The notes beneath the pieces were generated by a model. It did no database searches. It saw only the letters and a list, made by a program, of their open reading frames with translations, and was not told the origin of the DNA. This document shows positions 23,791 through 46,100 of a stretch of 64,000 nt of DNA, one piece after another. The stretch covers positions 21,551,578 through 21,615,577 of the forward strand of contig NC_091014.1 in NCBI RefSeq assembly GCF_041296385.1. The letters run 5' to 3'. This DNA comes from Aphelocoma coerulescens (Eukaryota; Chordata; Aves; Passeriformes; Corvidae). Position 1 is the first letter of the stretch; every line of letters starts with the position of its first letter. The translations under genes and the position numbers were made by a program.

Positions 23791-25610
23791 ACTGAATTTC
23801 TCTCAGGCTTCTATGTCTACAATTCATTTAATATGGAGTTTAGAATATACAGGTTTCATGGGATGCTTTCAGCAGTGACATTAGATGAAGCCACATCAAA
23901 TCAGTAAATAGACTAAGAGTGATATATTAAGGAATACTGGAATATCTGTATTTGCAGTAAAACACTTTATGACTATGATTTGTGACACTACTTGGTTAGC
24001 ACATATTACATGTGGGATCCTTCAGGCTTAATGCAACTTTACCTTCATCTCTGCAAAAATGAACTCTCTTCAGTGCAGCATCACAACATTAATTCACTCC
24101 AACTTACAATTCTTTTCTCCTAGGAAGAATGACTGTGAAGCCAGGTGCTTCATTCAAAATGCACCCCAAATACAGAAAAAATGTTAGCGGTCATAGTGTA
24201 TGAGGAAAAGTTTAGAAATCAAATCTTATAGCTCTTATATGTCTAAACAGATGGCTAGGCCTCTCAGCAGGTGTTACTACCAGCCCTTTGGCAAGACAAA
24301 ACCTCTCAGTGGATACTAAACCTACTATCACAACTGTTTGAGATAACTCTTCAATATCCTCTACCAAAAATATACCTTCCTTGCTAGCATACTTCATTTT
24401 ATATTTTGGAAGCACAATCCAGTAACTAAGAGAAATTGTTCTAAATTTTTTCATTTCTCAAAGCCATACTCACAACTGAGAAACAATTAAAAAAGAATTT
24501 GATCATCAAGTTGTAACAGAAGCCTTAGTTCAAAACTTCTCACCAGCTCCCCATCATCTAAAAGACAACGAATAAATAAAGATTCTGCTTCAAACTCTGC
24601 TGGTTATGTTGAGAGCATTAGCCAGGAATGAAAGCTAAACTCGAACCCTCCCTCTCCCCCCCCCAATAATATATTTTATGCCTAGAATTTACATGAAATG
24701 GATCAAAAGTATTTTCATCCTTATCTTTGTTATATGCAAGTGCATTCTGTACATTTTACACTATATCTGGTTTCACTGTGAATTTCCGTGTTCCCTGGAT
24801 ACAAGCTAATTATGGATTGTAGAAAGAATCATGTATTGTTCTAAAAATCTTTTTCATTTTCATTGAATCTTATCTGTATAAGACAAAAAGAATGTTATTA
24901 TAAATTCCAATTATTGTTCATATTTTACCGAGGAATATTCTATTTTTCGAAGTCAGGCAACATCATGTGCTTGTTCTTTTCAATGAAACTCAAATTGGAT
25001 CCAAGTTCCAGTTTAAACCTCTTGGATGAACAACTGCAGCAATGTATTGTGAAGTGATCTTTGCTGGGAACTTTGCTACCCTGATCCAAATTTCTCATAT
25101 GCAATGGCTGTCTACTGGCTGAAAGGACTCCACTCTGCAAGCACTCTCCTTCAAGGCACCTTCTGCTACGTCAGGTAGAACTACCCCATCTGTCCTGGCA
25201 GCTTTTATCAGTCCCGGAGATGCTTTGCACATGACTGTCTGACAGGTCAAAATTTGGGTGTGGTTGTGTGCCCAAGTTACTAATTAGTTACATTGTAAAC
25301 TACCTGAGGAGTTAAACACAGCAATATACAGATTAGGGTCTTCCACACACAAACAGGTTACAAGGTCAGCTAAATTACTAAGATTCACACATGCATGCGT
25401 CAGTGCCCATTTTTTCTGGTCTTTCTTAAGTGTGGAAAACAAAAGTTATGAAAATGCATTTAAGATAGAATAGATTTCAGTTGCTGTTTGGCCATCCTCC
25501 AAAAATATGCATTTTCACCTCCCAAAAAACACCAGCGTTCGTGAACTTGACCTTAGCTGGAATTTCTAAAATTGGAAAGGGGGAAGGCAGAAAGGCACAT
25601 TTTGTACAAC
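23791..25610. other. Intergenic DNA, no gene recognised
   Basis: AT-rich sequence with a C-run at 24,654-24,664. No coding exon, RNA gene or identifiable repeat. Confidence 0.5.
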
Positions 25611-25614
25611 CCAT

Positions 25615-26223
25615 GTCATTGTCTTTTATGATGGAATGGGTGGCTGAAACCAGGGAGTGTCTGACATGCCAGAGGACAGGGTTGTTGTGTGAGGACACCT
25701 TGAACAAACTGGAGAATGTCCTGGCAGGACAAAGCCTTGCACCCAGGGCAAAAATGCCCATGCAATGGTATAGGTTGAGGACTGACTAATGAAATAACAG
25801 CTCTGCAAAACAGAACCTGTGGGTCCCAGTGAAAAAGTGAAATGAGGGTCAACACTGCAGCTTTGGCGTAAATTAGACTAATCACTATGCTGTGCCACAT
25901 CAACAAGCCTACAGACAGCAGGTGAAGGGAGATGATTACTCCTCTACTTGCCATTTGGGAGGCCACATCTGCAATACTGTGTCCAGTTTGGACTCCTAAG
26001 TATGCAAGAGATACTTAGAAGATGAAAAGTATCCAGAAGAAAGTAACCAAGATGGTTCCAGGGGTTGAAGCATGTGACTTAAGGAGAGGCTAAAGTGATT
26101 CACATTCTTTAACCTGACGAGAACACTGAGAAGACATAATCCCAATGCTTCACTGCATGGGGGGTTATTAAGAAGGAGGAACTATACTTTTTTGGAGGTG
26201 AATAGGAAAAGGACAAGAAAGAA
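25615..26223 (+). mobile_element. CR1 LINE, + strand, left part split by an LTR
   Basis: Recognisable CR1 ORF2 3' blocks in + orientation: AAAGCCTTGCACCCAGGGCAA, a GTATAGGTTGAGGACTGACT block, GGGAGATGATTACTCCTCTA, CAATACTGTGTCCAGTTTGG and ACTGAGAAGACATAATCCCA. The text stops at GACAAGAAAGAATGG near 26,224 and resumes after the LTR at about 27,312. Frames are broken; this is an old copy. The left limit is approximate. Confidence 0.78.
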
Positions 26224-27311
26224 TGGCTGCTGACACTGTCTGGATGGCAGCTGCCTTCCAAAGCTGCTCTATACCCTCCCTTCCTCAACTGGACAGGGGA
26301 GAGAAAATATAATGAAATCTCATGAGTTGCTATAAGGATGGGCATCACTTATCATGGGCAAAACAGACCAAGCTTGGAGAAATTAATTGAACACAATCAA
26401 AATCAGAGTAGGATAATGAGAAGTAAAATTAATCTTAAAAACACATTTCCCCCACTTCTCCCTCCTTTCCAGGATTAACTTTATTCCCAATTTTTTACCT
26501 CCTCCCCAGCAGTGGTGCACGCAGACAGGTGGTTATTGTTATGGTCAGTTCATCATGTTATTTCTGATGCTTCTTTCTCCTCAGGGAGAGTAGTCCTTCT
26601 ACTTTTCCAACATGAGTCCTTCCCACAGGCTGCAGTTCTTCATGAACTGCTTCAGCATGGGTTCTTCTTTTCAACAGAGAGGAAATCCTTCAGGAACAAA
26701 TTGTTCCAGCATGGGTATCCCATGGAATCACAAGTCCTGCCGGCAAACCTGCTCTAGCCTCAAACCTGCTCAAACCTCCTCTAGGCTCCTTTCTCCACAG
26801 GCTACAGGTCCTGCCAAGAACTCGCTCCAAGGTGAGCTTCTCACAGAGTGACCTGTGGCATCCAACTGCTCTGGTGTTGGGTCCCCCAGGGGCTGCAGGT
26901 GGATCTCTGCTCCCCCGTGGACCTCCATGGGCTGCAGGGGCACAGCTCCCTCACCATGCCCTGCACCATGGGCTGCAGGGGAATCTCAGCTCTGGTGCCT
27001 GGAACACCTCCTCCCTCCCCATCTTCCTTCATTGACTTTGGTGTCTGCAGGGCAGTTTCTCTCACATATTCTCTCTCCTCTCTTCTCTGGTGACAATTAC
27101 TTCTGTGCAGTAACTTTTTTTCTTTCTTAAATATGTTATCACAGAGGCTTTACTACCATCACTGACTGGCTCAGCCTTGACCAGTGGTGGGTACATCTTG
27201 GAGCTGGCTGGCATTAGCTCTGTGACGTGAAGGAAGATTCCAGCAACTTCTCAGAGAAGCCACCCTTATAGGCCACCCTCTACCAAAACCTTGCCATGCA
27301 AGCACAATATA
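26224..27311 (-). mobile_element. Diverged solo LTR (avian ERVL-like), about 1.09 kb, minus strand
   Basis: On the minus strand the block begins near TATTGTGCTTGCATGGCAAGG. It carries a TATA-like ACATATTTAAGA within 27,125-27,140, and then has several imperfect copies of a motif like CATGCTGGAACAA and the repeated CTGCAGCCCATGG phrase. It ends in the ATCCAGACAGTGTC region near 26,230. I recognise this as a songbird LTR family whose usual poly(A) signal is decayed here. Overlapping proline/serine-rich open frames on the + strand are by-products of its composition, not genes. The terminal bases and a target duplication are not clear, and ATGGC against TAGGC is the best guess. The flanking CR1 sequence on each side supports these limits. 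Confidence 0.7.
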
Positions 27312-27400
27312 GGCCATAAGCTACAAAAAGAGAAACTTTCATTGGATTAGGAGGAAAAAAATCCTGTTGAAAGTGGCTAAACACAGAAACCCAAACACAA
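27312..27400 (+). mobile_element. CR1 LINE, + strand, right part after the LTR
   Basis: The sequence GGCCATAAGCTACAAAAAGA followed by GAAACTTTCATTGGATTAGG and GAAAGTGGCTAAACACAG continues the same CR1 ORF2 C-terminal region where the copy at 25,615-26,223 was interrupted. Together they show that the LTR landed in an existing CR1. Confidence 0.65.
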
Positions 27401-28740
27401 CCAAAAGATTATGAATTTTCATTGCTGGTTTATGGTTTGCAGGTTGATTTTTCCTGTCTTATTTTTTGATCACTCAGTAAAATTATATTGGTGACATGGC
27501 TACTAATGTTCATAGTAAATGCCCAAGACGCAAAGTTAAGCTGCTATAACCCTACTATTTCAACATTTGTAGCGCAGTGGCATTAGTGAGAATGCAAGAT
27601 CATCTTTGAGCCTGATTCCCACATCTCCTGGGAGGTGGGGAATATTAATTCTCTAAGTTTGATACTTCTTGGGCAAGTACAACAGCCAGTAGGCTGTTGT
27701 GCAGATCTAGAGCTGACAGTTGTGTTCCTTGCACTTTGTTATCCAGGAGCTTTACAGTTTTACCCACGTGCTCTGTACATGGGCTGAACGCAGCTGCAGC
27801 TGGTGGAGATTATGCCTCTTCCACTGTGTCTAAAACACAGCAGAGCTCAAGGTGAGAGCATCTCTGGACACCCACAAAGACCTGTGTTTGGTTGTCTGAC
27901 ACAAAGGTTTCAACTGACTTCTGCTGTACTTCAGTTAAGATGCTATTTGGCACTCAGGTGTTTGAACTGTTCTCTGACACTTAAGGTGTTTCCAGTTTAT
28001 TAACCAAAATCCAAATGCAACTGATGGAGTTTGAATTTGGTGTCATGTTGCTTTGGAAAAAGATGACTTATTGGTTAAATCAATGCCCATATTTTAAAAG
28101 AAGACATTATTGGGTACAAGTTAATGGCCACGGATGGTAAGCTCTCTCCATGTCTGATTTGAGAAAGTGTGAGACATTTTACTCTCAGACTGTAATGTGA
28201 CTTGGAACTTTTGTCTGAAACCATGAGTCCTATCTCCATTAAGTGATGCTATTACAAACCAGAGTTCGACAGATTTTTTCTGTGTTTCTACCATCACTTA
28301 GCATTTTTCCTGTAATGATGTGCTTATTCCTGACATTTCCTTACAGATTTTTCTTCAACGGCAGAAGGTTTTTCTTCAATGGCAGAAGCTTTTCCTTAAG
28401 TGTAGGAAGACTTAATCTTACCCTTTCCCTTGGCAAAAGCCAACTATCAGCTTTTCAACAGCCCGAGGTGCCTACAGAAGTGCACTAAAAGAGCACAGGA
28501 CGAAGCAGGACCCTGTGGAAACGTATCTGGAGACACCGGCTGCCCTGCCCGCTCACTGCACTGCACCGACGTTCTGTGGCCGGTAGTTACCATAGTGATC
28601 ACACAGTTCTCTTTCGGAACACGAGTTTTTCCTCCAGGTGTTCAAAACATTATTTTATCCTTTTCCTTGGTAGGTCTATTAGAACAACTGGTGGTTTGGT
28701 TCCTATTTCTTTACACTGTAATGGCGCAGACCAGGCTGAA
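27401..28740. other. Upstream flank of ZNF800, no gene recognised
   Basis: No supported exon. It contains two tandem 21-bp units at 28,348-28,389. CpG content rises towards the end, where the ZNF800 promoter island begins. Confidence 0.5.
28348..28389 (+). repeat. Two tandem 21-bp units
   Basis: TTTTTCTTCAACGGCAGAAGG-like units repeated twice, differing at two positions (C/T and the last base). Confidence 0.8.
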
Positions 28741-29063
28741 AGGGGGCAGAAATGCCAGCTCCAGGGACGCTGGCTGGTCCCACTGGTGTGCGGGCACCGG
28801 TGCCCTCAGGGCAGCGCTGCACATCAGGGGTGTGCGAGGCGGTCAGCGAGGGCCTTTCTCCCCGGCGGGACAAAGACGGCGCCGGTTCCCGCCGCGCGCT
28901 CCACCCGGCGGGCCGGTCCTGTGGCGGGCGGTGCACCTCGGCCCGCCGGGACTCCTCCGTGATCCGCCACAGCCCCGTGGGCCGGGCCGCCCCGGCCGCC
29001 CCCGCCCCGTCCCGCGGCCGCCGCCCGGCACCTGTGCGGCCGGGACCGGGAGCGGCGAGCGCG

Positions 29064-29074
29064 GCGCCTGCGCA
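29064..29074 (+). promoter_or_regulatory. NRF1-type binding site
   Basis: GCGCCTGCGCA fits the NRF1 consensus of two GCGC half-sites separated by two bases. It lies about 150 bp upstream of the predicted exon 1 donor. Confidence 0.55.
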
Positions 29075-29105
29075 CTGGGCGGGCGCTCGCCGCCAGGACC
29101 GCAGT

Positions 29106-29114
29106 CACTTCCTG
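29106..29114 (-). promoter_or_regulatory. ETS/GABP-type binding site
   Basis: CACTTCCTG is the reverse complement of CAGGAAGTG, a strong ETS core. Its position just upstream of the predicted first exon is typical of CpG-island promoters. Confidence 0.55.
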
Positions 29115-29216
29115 CCCCCGTGCCCATCCGGCTCCGGGGTCAGCGGCCGCCGCTCTGGCGGGACAGGGGCGAATAAAGTTTAATTCGAGGAGGGGGAAGC
29201 CACCGGTCCTCTCCAG
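29115..29216 (+). other. ZNF800: Predicted non-coding exon 1 of ZNF800
   Basis: The sequence CTCTCCAG followed by GTAGGG at 29,217 is a strong splice donor. A matching acceptor (TTGCTTATTTTAGCAG) ends at 29,817, 47 bases before the ATG. This predicts a 5' UTR split by an intron of about 600 bp. The start is only placed by the NRF1 and ETS sites just upstream; no transcript evidence is available here. Confidence 0.45.
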
Positions 29217-29817
29217 GTAGGGCCGGCCCGCGGCACCCGCCCGTCGCGCCCGCTCCGTCTCGGCGTCGGCGCCCGCTGTCACCTGCGGCCGCGCGCCCCT
29301 CCCGCCTGGGCTGCGCGTGGCGGGCGGCGGGCGCGCCCCGCTCCGGCTCCGGCAGCGCCGCGGGAGCGCCCGGCCCGGCGGCGGGCGCGCTGCAGCCCCG
29401 GGCTGTTGGGGACGCGGCTTTCCCCACGCTCCCGCGGGAGCCCAGGGACATCGTCTCGTCGGTGGGGCTGCGGGACGAGGCTGCGAGGTGGGGACGGAAC
29501 GCGGCGGGGCCGCCCACGGAGGGGGCGCGGGGCCGCGCGGCCGGGCCGGGCTCGGTGGGGAGGGCGGCGGCCGGGGCTCTCCCCCGCCGGCCGAGGCGCA
29601 GGTGGTGGCGGGGCGGGAGCGGGGCTGCGCTCGCCGCGGCCGTTGCAGAGGGCGTCGTGAGACCTGCCGAAAACAATGGGAACTTTCTCCTGCGCCAGGG
29701 GTGCCGCTGCCTCCGGCCTGCCCGGCCGTGCCGCCGTAGGAAGTGGGTGTGCGCGGTTCGCGCGCTCCGGAGCCGCCTGTGCTTCGGCGGTGACAGCTAT
29801 TTTGCTTATTTTAGCAG

Positions 29818-29864
29818 AAACGAGCTGCTGGATGTAGAAGGAAAGTAGGTCTTGCGCACGGAAA
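29818..29864 (+). other. ZNF800: 5' UTR part of the first coding exon of ZNF800
   Basis: Bounded on the left by a likely acceptor (TTTTGCTTATTTTAGCAG) and on the right by the ATG at 29,865. An in-frame or unspliced 5' UTR starting further upstream is the alternative. Confidence 0.45.
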
Positions 29865-40043
<10,179 letters not shown>

Positions 40044-42551
40044 GGAAAAAGAAAAAGTGTTTTGTCTTTTTTTTTTCTTTTTTTTTAAAAATCCCCCAAC
40101 AATACCACTGCCTTTCTTTTGCTGTTGTTGATTTATTGTTGAAAACATATTTTCCCATAGATTTTATGATTTAGTGGCTTAAATGCAAAAATAGATGTCA
40201 AATTTGGTTTTTTTTGGTTTTGTTTTTTTTTAGCATTTTGCTAGAGTTAAAATCTAAATTTGTCATTGCAGGAGGATGGAATTTAGATTGAGCTGTACTG
40301 AGTTAACTCTTTAAACTGTCTTAAGGCATATGTTATAATCAAGTTAATATACATACATTTTTAAAATAGTAATTTAAAAAAATTAGCAATAATTTTGTTT
40401 GGTTTGAATAACTTAACTCATTTAATTAACTTTGCTGTGACCACTTGAAGAAATACTAAAAATACTAAAGTAAAATCTGGTAACAGAAAAAAATCTCTAT
40501 GAACTTACTGAAATTAGCACTGTAAACTTAAATTTTTATTTTAATGTGTATTGCCTACACACTGTCAACAAAAGTACATAGAACAGGTTTTTTTCATGTA
40601 ATTTGGTTGCTTAGTTGCTTTGATTTAAAATCGTTATGGGTTAGGTGCCTGCAAACACCATTGAAGTCTTCAAATTTAGCATTTCATTCTTTTAGTGCTT
40701 TTTTATATAAGCCTGGGTTTGGAGACTTGTGGTCATTTATTTTTTTAAATTGTTCAAATCTTATCAAAATTTTTGATTTAAGCATCAGTATGTATTGAAG
40801 TCTGGCTTAGAATTTTCTAAACTTCTGCTTATGTGGTACTCTGGGAATTTTTTACACTCAGAGGTGTTGTGTTTGTAGTTACTCAGTTTTCCATAGCCTT
40901 CATGTTAAAGTTGGTCTATTTTTAGAAGACCTTTTAAAAAAGAAAATATTTGTATACAGTCAGTTTGTATTTCAGAATGACCAACTGATGCCTGAAGGTT
41001 GGGGATTGTACAAAAATATCATGAAGAGAGACTGTAGTGATACTTGTAGGGGTTTCTAACGTCCTTATTCAGAACCATCTTTCTAGCATATTTGGTAAAA
41101 AGAAAACTAAGTATATGTGCCTTGTTCTATATTTCAACTCTGAAATGCTATTTTCCAGGAGGTGATTTGATTTGAGTTCAGCTTTCATAGTGAATAACCA
41201 CCTAGTTATGTTAAATTGTGATGTGGTGCTTTTGTGACTTTCTAACAAATCCTGGCCAAATTAGACATAACTTCAAAAATGAATTGTGTTGGATCCTGAA
41301 ATATGCTGAATTTTAGAGGAGGAGTGGCTTCTGCATTTTGAATATGAATTAAAAATTTAGCCTTATAAATTATTTACGTTGTGTAGTTTAAAACAGAATT
41401 ATATGGGTAAACTCAAAGTATTAATTTATTCCCATTTCTCTTCAGATAGGTTCAAGTGATGTTCGGAAATTCTGAAGTTCATTTGACTGAAAAAGACTTT
41501 AGTTTGTTGTTGGAACTGCTAATTCTTGAAAATGGTACTATAAGGAGGAAATATTTTCATAAGCTGTTTTTTTTCTTACTATATTAATAACCGTTCTGAC
41601 TGCTTGTAGGACAGTGCCACTTCCCAAAACACTGAAGTAGTTAAAATGAAATGCGCGCGCTTCTAAATTAGCAGTTATCTCTATGCAGTTGTAATTTGAC
41701 ACAGTATAGAACAAACTTCCTGAAATTAAATAAGAGTCCACTAGAGACAAGTTAATGAACAGCAGCTTCGGAAGAAGGTGTTTTTTCCTCATTTAGGAAG
41801 TCATCTTCAGAAAACTCATCATCCAGGCATACTGGTCCTCCCTGGTAGTGTTAATTGATGGACAACTCAAACTTTGATGTGATATCCTACTTTGGTAAAT
41901 GTTGTGTAATATACTGGTTTAAATTTATTACAAATGAATGTATAAGAGCAAACAATGTAGTGTGTATTGGCTGAATTCTACTAATTTTTAGTATTTGCCA
42001 TAAATTCAGTTTGTTCATATTGACTTTTTCATAATTTCCCAGTTCTAGGACATTCTGAGTTTCACTGTGCTGAAGTTACTTCAAAGACCTCCATTTGTTT
42101 CCATATGTGTGGTTCATAGGAAAACTTTGTAAACATCTAGAAAGTTTACGACAATATCCACATTCCTCTATTCTTTAATTTTTTAAAAAAAATTATACAC
42201 AAGCACTTTAATGATAGTTGCAGTTTATTTTTTCAGTTTATTTTTAAAAGATCAACACACTAATGTTAATATGAAGGTAGTGAATATTTGCTGATGTATT
42301 ATAGACAATCTGTGCACAACCACTTATAATGTTAGCTTATTTCATTAAATATTAATAAAAAGGGAGGATAGTTCGGGAGAAACTCAAAATATATTTTCTC
42401 TCAAAATCATATATGACCACTATGGGTAGCACTTGACTTTGTGTAATTGGAAAATGTTTTAGATACCTTTTTTTAAACCTTTTAGTCAAGATTGTAGTAA
42501 AACAGTTGCATGCCTACCATTATGAAGTTCTTGGTGGGTTTCATGCGATCA

Positions 42552-42638
42552 TGGGTTTTGTTTTGGGGTTTTTTTTTGTTGTTGTTTAGGTTTTTTTGTT
42601 TGGGTTTTTTTTTGTTTGGTTGGTTGGTTTTTTTTTTT
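42552..42638 (+). repeat. G/T-only low-complexity tract in the 3' UTR
   Basis: About 85 bases made almost wholly of G and T on the + strand (GTTT, GGTT units and T-runs). Its position 340-600 bases before the poly(A) sites could make it a binding tract for GU-rich-element proteins; this is inference. Confidence 0.75.
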
Positions 42639-42974
42639 ACCTTTTAGAAAATATTCTGTTTAGTGATTTGTGTCAAATTGCTACAATTTGAAAGGTATTG
42701 TACATCAGAAGAAATACCATGTTTTTTATATTGGTTCACTCCCTTACTTAGGGAGGTGCCTCGTGTTCATGTATACTTTTTGTATAAAATATATCTAAAT
42801 GTTGATCACAAGATCAGGAGTAAAAATGCTTTTATGGATAGAGAACTATTTGGCCCTGTTAGTGCATTGCACTAAAAATACTGTGAATGGGAACTAAGAT
42901 TGTAGCTTTGCTCAAAATGTTCTATATTGAATGTACATGCTTTTGTTTGGATAAATGTACTGTATTTGATGGAA

Positions 42975-42980
42975 AATAAA
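42975..42980 (+). terminator. ZNF800: Proximal poly(A) signal AATAAA
   Basis: AATAAA in GGAAAATAAAGCAGAC, about 2.9 kb after the stop codon. Likely used for a slightly shorter transcript. Confidence 0.6.
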
Positions 42981-43138
42981 GCAGACTGGAAATGATTTTT
43001 AAGTGGGCATAAACAAAAAGATGTTGTGTTTGTACACTTGGGATATCTGTCACTCCACAGTTGGAAATTACATTGTTTGCATTTTGTAAAGTTTTATTTG
43101 TTGATCATTGAAGCTAGTTATTTGTAATATTATGTTGT

Positions 43139-43144
43139 AATAAA
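43139..43144 (+). terminator. ZNF800: Distal poly(A) signal AATAAA
   Basis: AATAAA in TTGTAATAAATG, followed 20-60 bases later by GT-rich sequence (GACTTGTGGAGTG and CTGGTGGTC). The likeliest main 3' end of ZNF800, with cleavage near 43,160-43,170. Confidence 0.75.
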
Positions 43145-46100
43145 TGTTTTTTTTAATTAAAAATTTGGGACTTGTGGAGTGAACACTTCACACTGGTGGT
43201 CAACCCTTGCTATATTTTTAGAAAACACTGCCTTTTGTCCTTTGTAAAGGAATCTCTTTCTTAACTGAGGAACTCTGGTTGTTGTTACCTTTTTAGAACA
43301 AAATATTGAAGAAGATAGGCTCTCCTGGGACTTTTTTACAAGAAAATAGGATTACCTAGTTTTCCATTGGAAATAACATTGATGGCTGCTGAAGGTTCCT
43401 TGTTTTCATGGTTGGATATAAAAAAGAACTGCCATAACCATTGTTAATTCTTTTGTAAAAGAATACATTAGGCAATTAATGTAAGTGCATTTTAAGTCAT
43501 GTTCCTAAGTGCCTGCAGATTAAGAATGGAAAATTAAAATGCAGACATAGGGATAGAATAACTGTTCTTTTCTCAGTTTATCCTTGTGGTTTCTGCTGTC
43601 TGTTCTGGGTAAGTGTGTAATCTGTATCTTGAAATATGTGAAGATGAAGTTACTCCTATTTCAAAGGTACGCTTTATGCTCACCAGCATGCTGGATAAGA
43701 GTTTTTAATTAAGATGCAGTCTTGCATCATTGATAGGGCACATTGGTTTGGCTCGTTTCACTTACACTAGCCAAAGACAAATATAGGGTCTTTAGTGGAC
43801 CTTCAGAATTAATGTTGAGTCTTGTTAGAAGAGTTTTTTATTTAGAATGAATGTTAGCTACTTTACAGAAAACTTGGAATGATCTAAACATTTTGTATGC
43901 AAGTCTATTTTTTTTTAAAGTGATACATGTCTTCTAATGCTAAGGCTTGAGTGGCTAGCTTTCAGGGACATGACATTACCAACAATCTGCCATACTGGTG
44001 GCACCAGGCTTGCTAAGGTGTAAATATGCTGGCGTGAGTCTCAGAATCATCTTAACTGTCTCTCAGCTGAGGGTGTTGGTCTTCCTGGTTTTATTTTTTT
44101 TTGTCTTTATTTTTAGAGTGGTTTCTGGTTTTATGTTTTACTTGTCTTTCCTGTCTGAGATGTTAGATTTCAGGGCTTGAAGTCCTTGTAGTGCTTGGTT
44201 TCCTCAGTTTTATAGGAGAATAAAGAAATCTGTACCTTAGATAGTTAATGGTCATTACCACCATTTGTTTTTGATTGGATTCTCTTGAGATGAACTAAAA
44301 TCTACTGTGTGAAGGATTTGTGTAAGTGGTCAGGTGCTTGAAGTACTTAGAAAATGGGGTCAGTTTGGAGTGGTGGCTGAAAGAACTGTGGGTAGGTATT
44401 TTACATCATTCCCTTTTGCTGAATACTGAAATAGAACAGTGGGTTAACCACAAAGGTAGATCAGTGTGTTGTTTGGAGGATGAAGGGTAGAGAAGAACAG
44501 GTCCTCAATGATTTTATTGGTGGAGAAGCTGTGGTGTTTGTACTAATGAGGTGACTTGCAAGGAGGACTGCTGGTTGGGTATAAAGGTTCTCTGCCCATC
44601 TTGAAAAGGGCATCAAAGGGGAAGTGAGTGATGTGGAATACGCTTTAGCTCCCTTTTTTTGGGGAGCTTGCTTCACAGTATCCATCAGTTACCGTCTTAA
44701 AGTAGTAACTTCATAGACACAAAGTGGAATGTAATTTGAAAAGCTAGGATTGTTTGGGTTCATTCATCCCTTTGGGTATTGTCAAGATACTGGTAATCTT
44801 AACAGAGTTGTTGTATACTTGAAATAATGTCTCAAATGAGGAAACAGTATCATTGACTTTGGAAGATTTAGTGGGGAATGAAGATCACCTGAAACTTTGA
44901 TAGCACATAGACCAAATACATTTTCTGCAAAACAGATGACACTATGTATTCTTTCACTGCATTGCCATGGTTGTTTCGAAGTCTGGATGGGTGAGGAGAA
45001 TGTGCTTTTTCATCTTGCTCTAATGTTACTCTTAAGAAGTAGATCTTGTGGTGGTTTTGCCTCAGTTATAGGTAGGATTGAGGTTCTCTGTGTCAGTAAT
45101 CCCCTGCACTACATTTGCTAGCCTCTGATAATGCTGGTGTTTTTTTGTTTTGATGCTTTCCTGCCATTTCAGTCTAAGGCAGCTCGGTTGTACCTGGTCT
45201 GTCTTCTCAGCATAGGCCTTTCCAGTGCTAGCTGGGTCAGCTCTCTTGGCTGAGCTGGATTTGCTCTTTCACATTACCTGCATGCTTTGAGCCTAGGCTT
45301 TTGAGCCTCCTTTATTAGGGGCAAAACAGTCTGCTTTGATGATCTTCCACAGCTGTTGATGTTATCTGAAAGAGTTGAGTGGGCTCGGTGGCAAAGCAGA
45401 GACCAAAAAGCACAGTCTGGGGTTTGCAGCAGATCTTACGTGTACATGTGCTTACATTTTTTTCACTCTGTTGCTCAGATGTTTTCTTCTCCAGGATGTT
45501 GTGGTTTTACAGTTCTCAGCTTGTGACTTTCTGCAGCAAACAAAGGGGTTGTTTGAAGTTACTGTCTTGTGGCAAGGCAGGTGGGGAGAATCTTAGACTG
45601 AAATAGATGTGTAAATTGTAATGAGTTTCCTTCATAACATCCATCTAAATTTCAACTGCTACCCTCTCTTTGAAGAAACAACTACCTAAGAATGAACAGG
45701 CCTAAAATGGACACATCATCCTTTAAATATGTAAAGCTGCATTTTCCATCAAAAATACATTCATGATATTGGCAGATAAAGAGATCAGTAGTTTGTCTCA
45801 GATATAAAAGTGATAATGGCTTTCCAAATTCAGTGAGACATTTCTCTGCATGGTGTCAAAGTGGTAGTACATTAGGTGGTGGCTGGGTTCACAAGGCTTC
45901 GGATCGGGTGTCTGTGCTGTTTCAGAGTACTTGTTACCATTAGTATACATGAGGAAAACAAGGTGCATGACTTTGTTGACCTTGCTCAGAACTGAAGAGA
46001 TTGTGACTTGGGTCTTTTTTATTAAATCTCTGTACATAAATACTGCCATTTGCTTCCTCAAGGAATACTTGCATATGCAAACAACTTAGGCACTGTAAAA

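Larger units (their letters stand above)
40044..43165 (+). other. ZNF800: 3' UTR of ZNF800
   Basis: About 3.1 kb of AT-rich sequence after the stop codon, ending at two canonical AATAAA signals (42,975-42,980 and 43,139-43,144), the second followed by a GT-rich element. Its low CpG, many T-runs and ATTTA motifs fit a regulated vertebrate 3' UTR. No mobile element inside was recognised. Open frames here are short and unsupported. Confidence 0.8.

Noticed and set aside
26512..27130. Several proline/serine-rich open frames
   Set aside because: They lie wholly inside a minus-strand LTR with internal repeats and overlap in different frames.
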